DNA of 33,465 bases from Halomonas icarae (lineage in GTDB: Bacteria > Pseudomonadota > Gammaproteobacteria > Pseudomonadales > Halomonadaceae): the NCBI RefSeq assembly GCF_009901955.1, contig NZ_WUTS01000009.1, positions 1 through 33,465 on the forward strand, given 5' to 3'. Made by a program: the position numbers and the translations under genes. Positions 32,879 to 33,465 of the stretch are shown one piece after another (within the stretch, counting starts at the first letter, position 1; each line of letters starts with the position of its first letter). Under the pieces are notes generated by a model, which saw nothing but the letters and a program-made list of their open reading frames with translations, had not been told where the DNA came from and did not search any database.

Positions 32879-33389
32879 CCCGCTCGACCAACAGCACGCC
32901 ACCACTCTCTCGAATGAGCATTGGGGCTCCAGTCAAGGAGCCACCGATGCCGTGATCGTCGATGTCGATGGCACCCTGGCGGAGCTCGACACCGAGACCG
33001 TCGCCCCCTGGGTACTGGGCGCCGAGAAGCACTGGGACCCGTTCTTTCAGCACATGGCCAAAGCGCCGGTGATCGAGCCGGTGGTCCGTCTGGTGAACCT
33101 GCTCAAGGCCCAGGGGCAGCGCATCCTGATCTGCTCCGGCCGCCCGGCGAGTCATGCGGCCCACACCCGGGACTGGCTGGTCGCCAATGCCATTCCCTTC
33201 GACGCGCTCTATCTGCGCCCGGCAGGCGATGACGAGGTGGCCGACGAAGAGGTCAAGGCGAAGCTACTCGAGTGCATGCGCGAGGATGGCCACCGGCCCT
33301 GGCTCGTTATCGACGACCGTGACGCCGTGGTGGCCGGCTGGCGCCGGCTCGGCCTGACCTGCCTACAGTGCGCCGACGGCGACTTCTAG
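32856..33389 (+). CDS. HAD-family phosphatase similar to the 3'-phosphatase domain of polynucleotide kinase
   Basis: A 177-residue HAD protein. Motif I is DVDGT at residues 36-40 (nucleophile D36, acid D38), motif II the S/T of ILICSGRPAS, and motif IV the acidic pair of VIDDRDAVV. The ordering TRDWLVANAIPFDALYLR and the ending WRRLGLTCLQCADGDF closely follow the phosphatase domain of T4 polynucleotide kinase (whose end reads VECWQVASGDF). That domain removes 3'-phosphates from nucleic acids and nucleotides. No kinase domain is present. The ATG at 32856 is preferred over a TTG at 32844. It is the last gene of the operon in the window; 76 bp with no clear terminator follow. Confidence 0.82.
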   Translation: MTAKISSSPLDQQHATTLSNEHWGSSQGATDAVIVDVDGTLAELDTETVAPWVLGAEKHWDPFFQHMAKAPVIEPVVRLVNLLKAQGQRILICSGRPASHAAHTRDWLVANAIPFDALYLRPAGDDEVADEEVKAKLLECMREDGHRPWLVIDDRDAVVAGWRRLGLTCLQCADGDF

Positions 33390-33465
33390 TAAGCGGCCGC
33401 TGAACACACCTTCCGCGTAAGCCCTTGGCCAGCGACATTAGGTGCCCACGTAACAATAGATGGGC

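Overview
The window is gene-dense, GC-rich Gammaproteobacterial chromosome. The mix of Na+-coupled solute symporters, an electron-transfer-flavoprotein-linked demethylase-type flavoenzyme, a MesD/MesX methionine synthase pair and Fur, Zur, LexA and sigma-54 signals suggests a Halomonas-like marine or halophilic bacterium. That assignment is inference from gene content, because no rRNA or other taxonomic marker is present. I found no tRNA, rRNA, CRISPR array, insertion sequence or prophage.

Layout. (1) 1-4588: a minus-strand operon of a Na+/solute symporter, an OYE/2,4-dienoyl-CoA-reductase-type Fe-S flavoenzyme (DgcA/StcD-like) and the start of etfB, with a divergent XRE-cupin regulator. (2) 4615-10756: a PAS/sigma-54 activator and a minus-strand catabolic unit of M20 carbamoylase-type amidohydrolase, M20 deacylase, a 60-residue membrane protein and a second symporter. 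This unit has a good sigma-54 promoter and an upstream set of GAGTC half-sites. Together the two blocks look like import and breakdown of N-substituted amino acids or betaines. (3) 10850-18033: metal acquisition. A COG0523 GTPase sits behind a Zur-type box, a GntR regulator follows, and a FecA-like TonB receptor behind a Fur-type box precedes a binding protein, permease and ATPase with overlapping ORFs. (4) 18089-22502: a small secreted Cys-rich protein, a DOT1-like methyltransferase, a LexA-boxed umuDC operon and a periplasmic PRC-barrel protein. (5) 22534-24807: mesD and mesX, with visibly lower GC than their neighbours. (6) 24974-26002: a YghZ/Gpr-type aldo-keto reductase.

(7) 26329-33389: a DeoR/GlpR-family regulator divergent from six tightly coupled genes: an AfuA/PhnS-like binding protein, a fused double permease, an ATPase, a metallo-beta-lactamase protein with beta-CASP-like features, a histidine phosphatase and a polynucleotide-kinase-3'-phosphatase-like HAD protein. 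The divergent promoter carries three CGAAAG elements spaced exactly 21 bp and a possible Pho box. I read this as a phosphoester uptake and dephosphorylation system of unknown substrate, and it is the best candidate here for an undescribed pathway.
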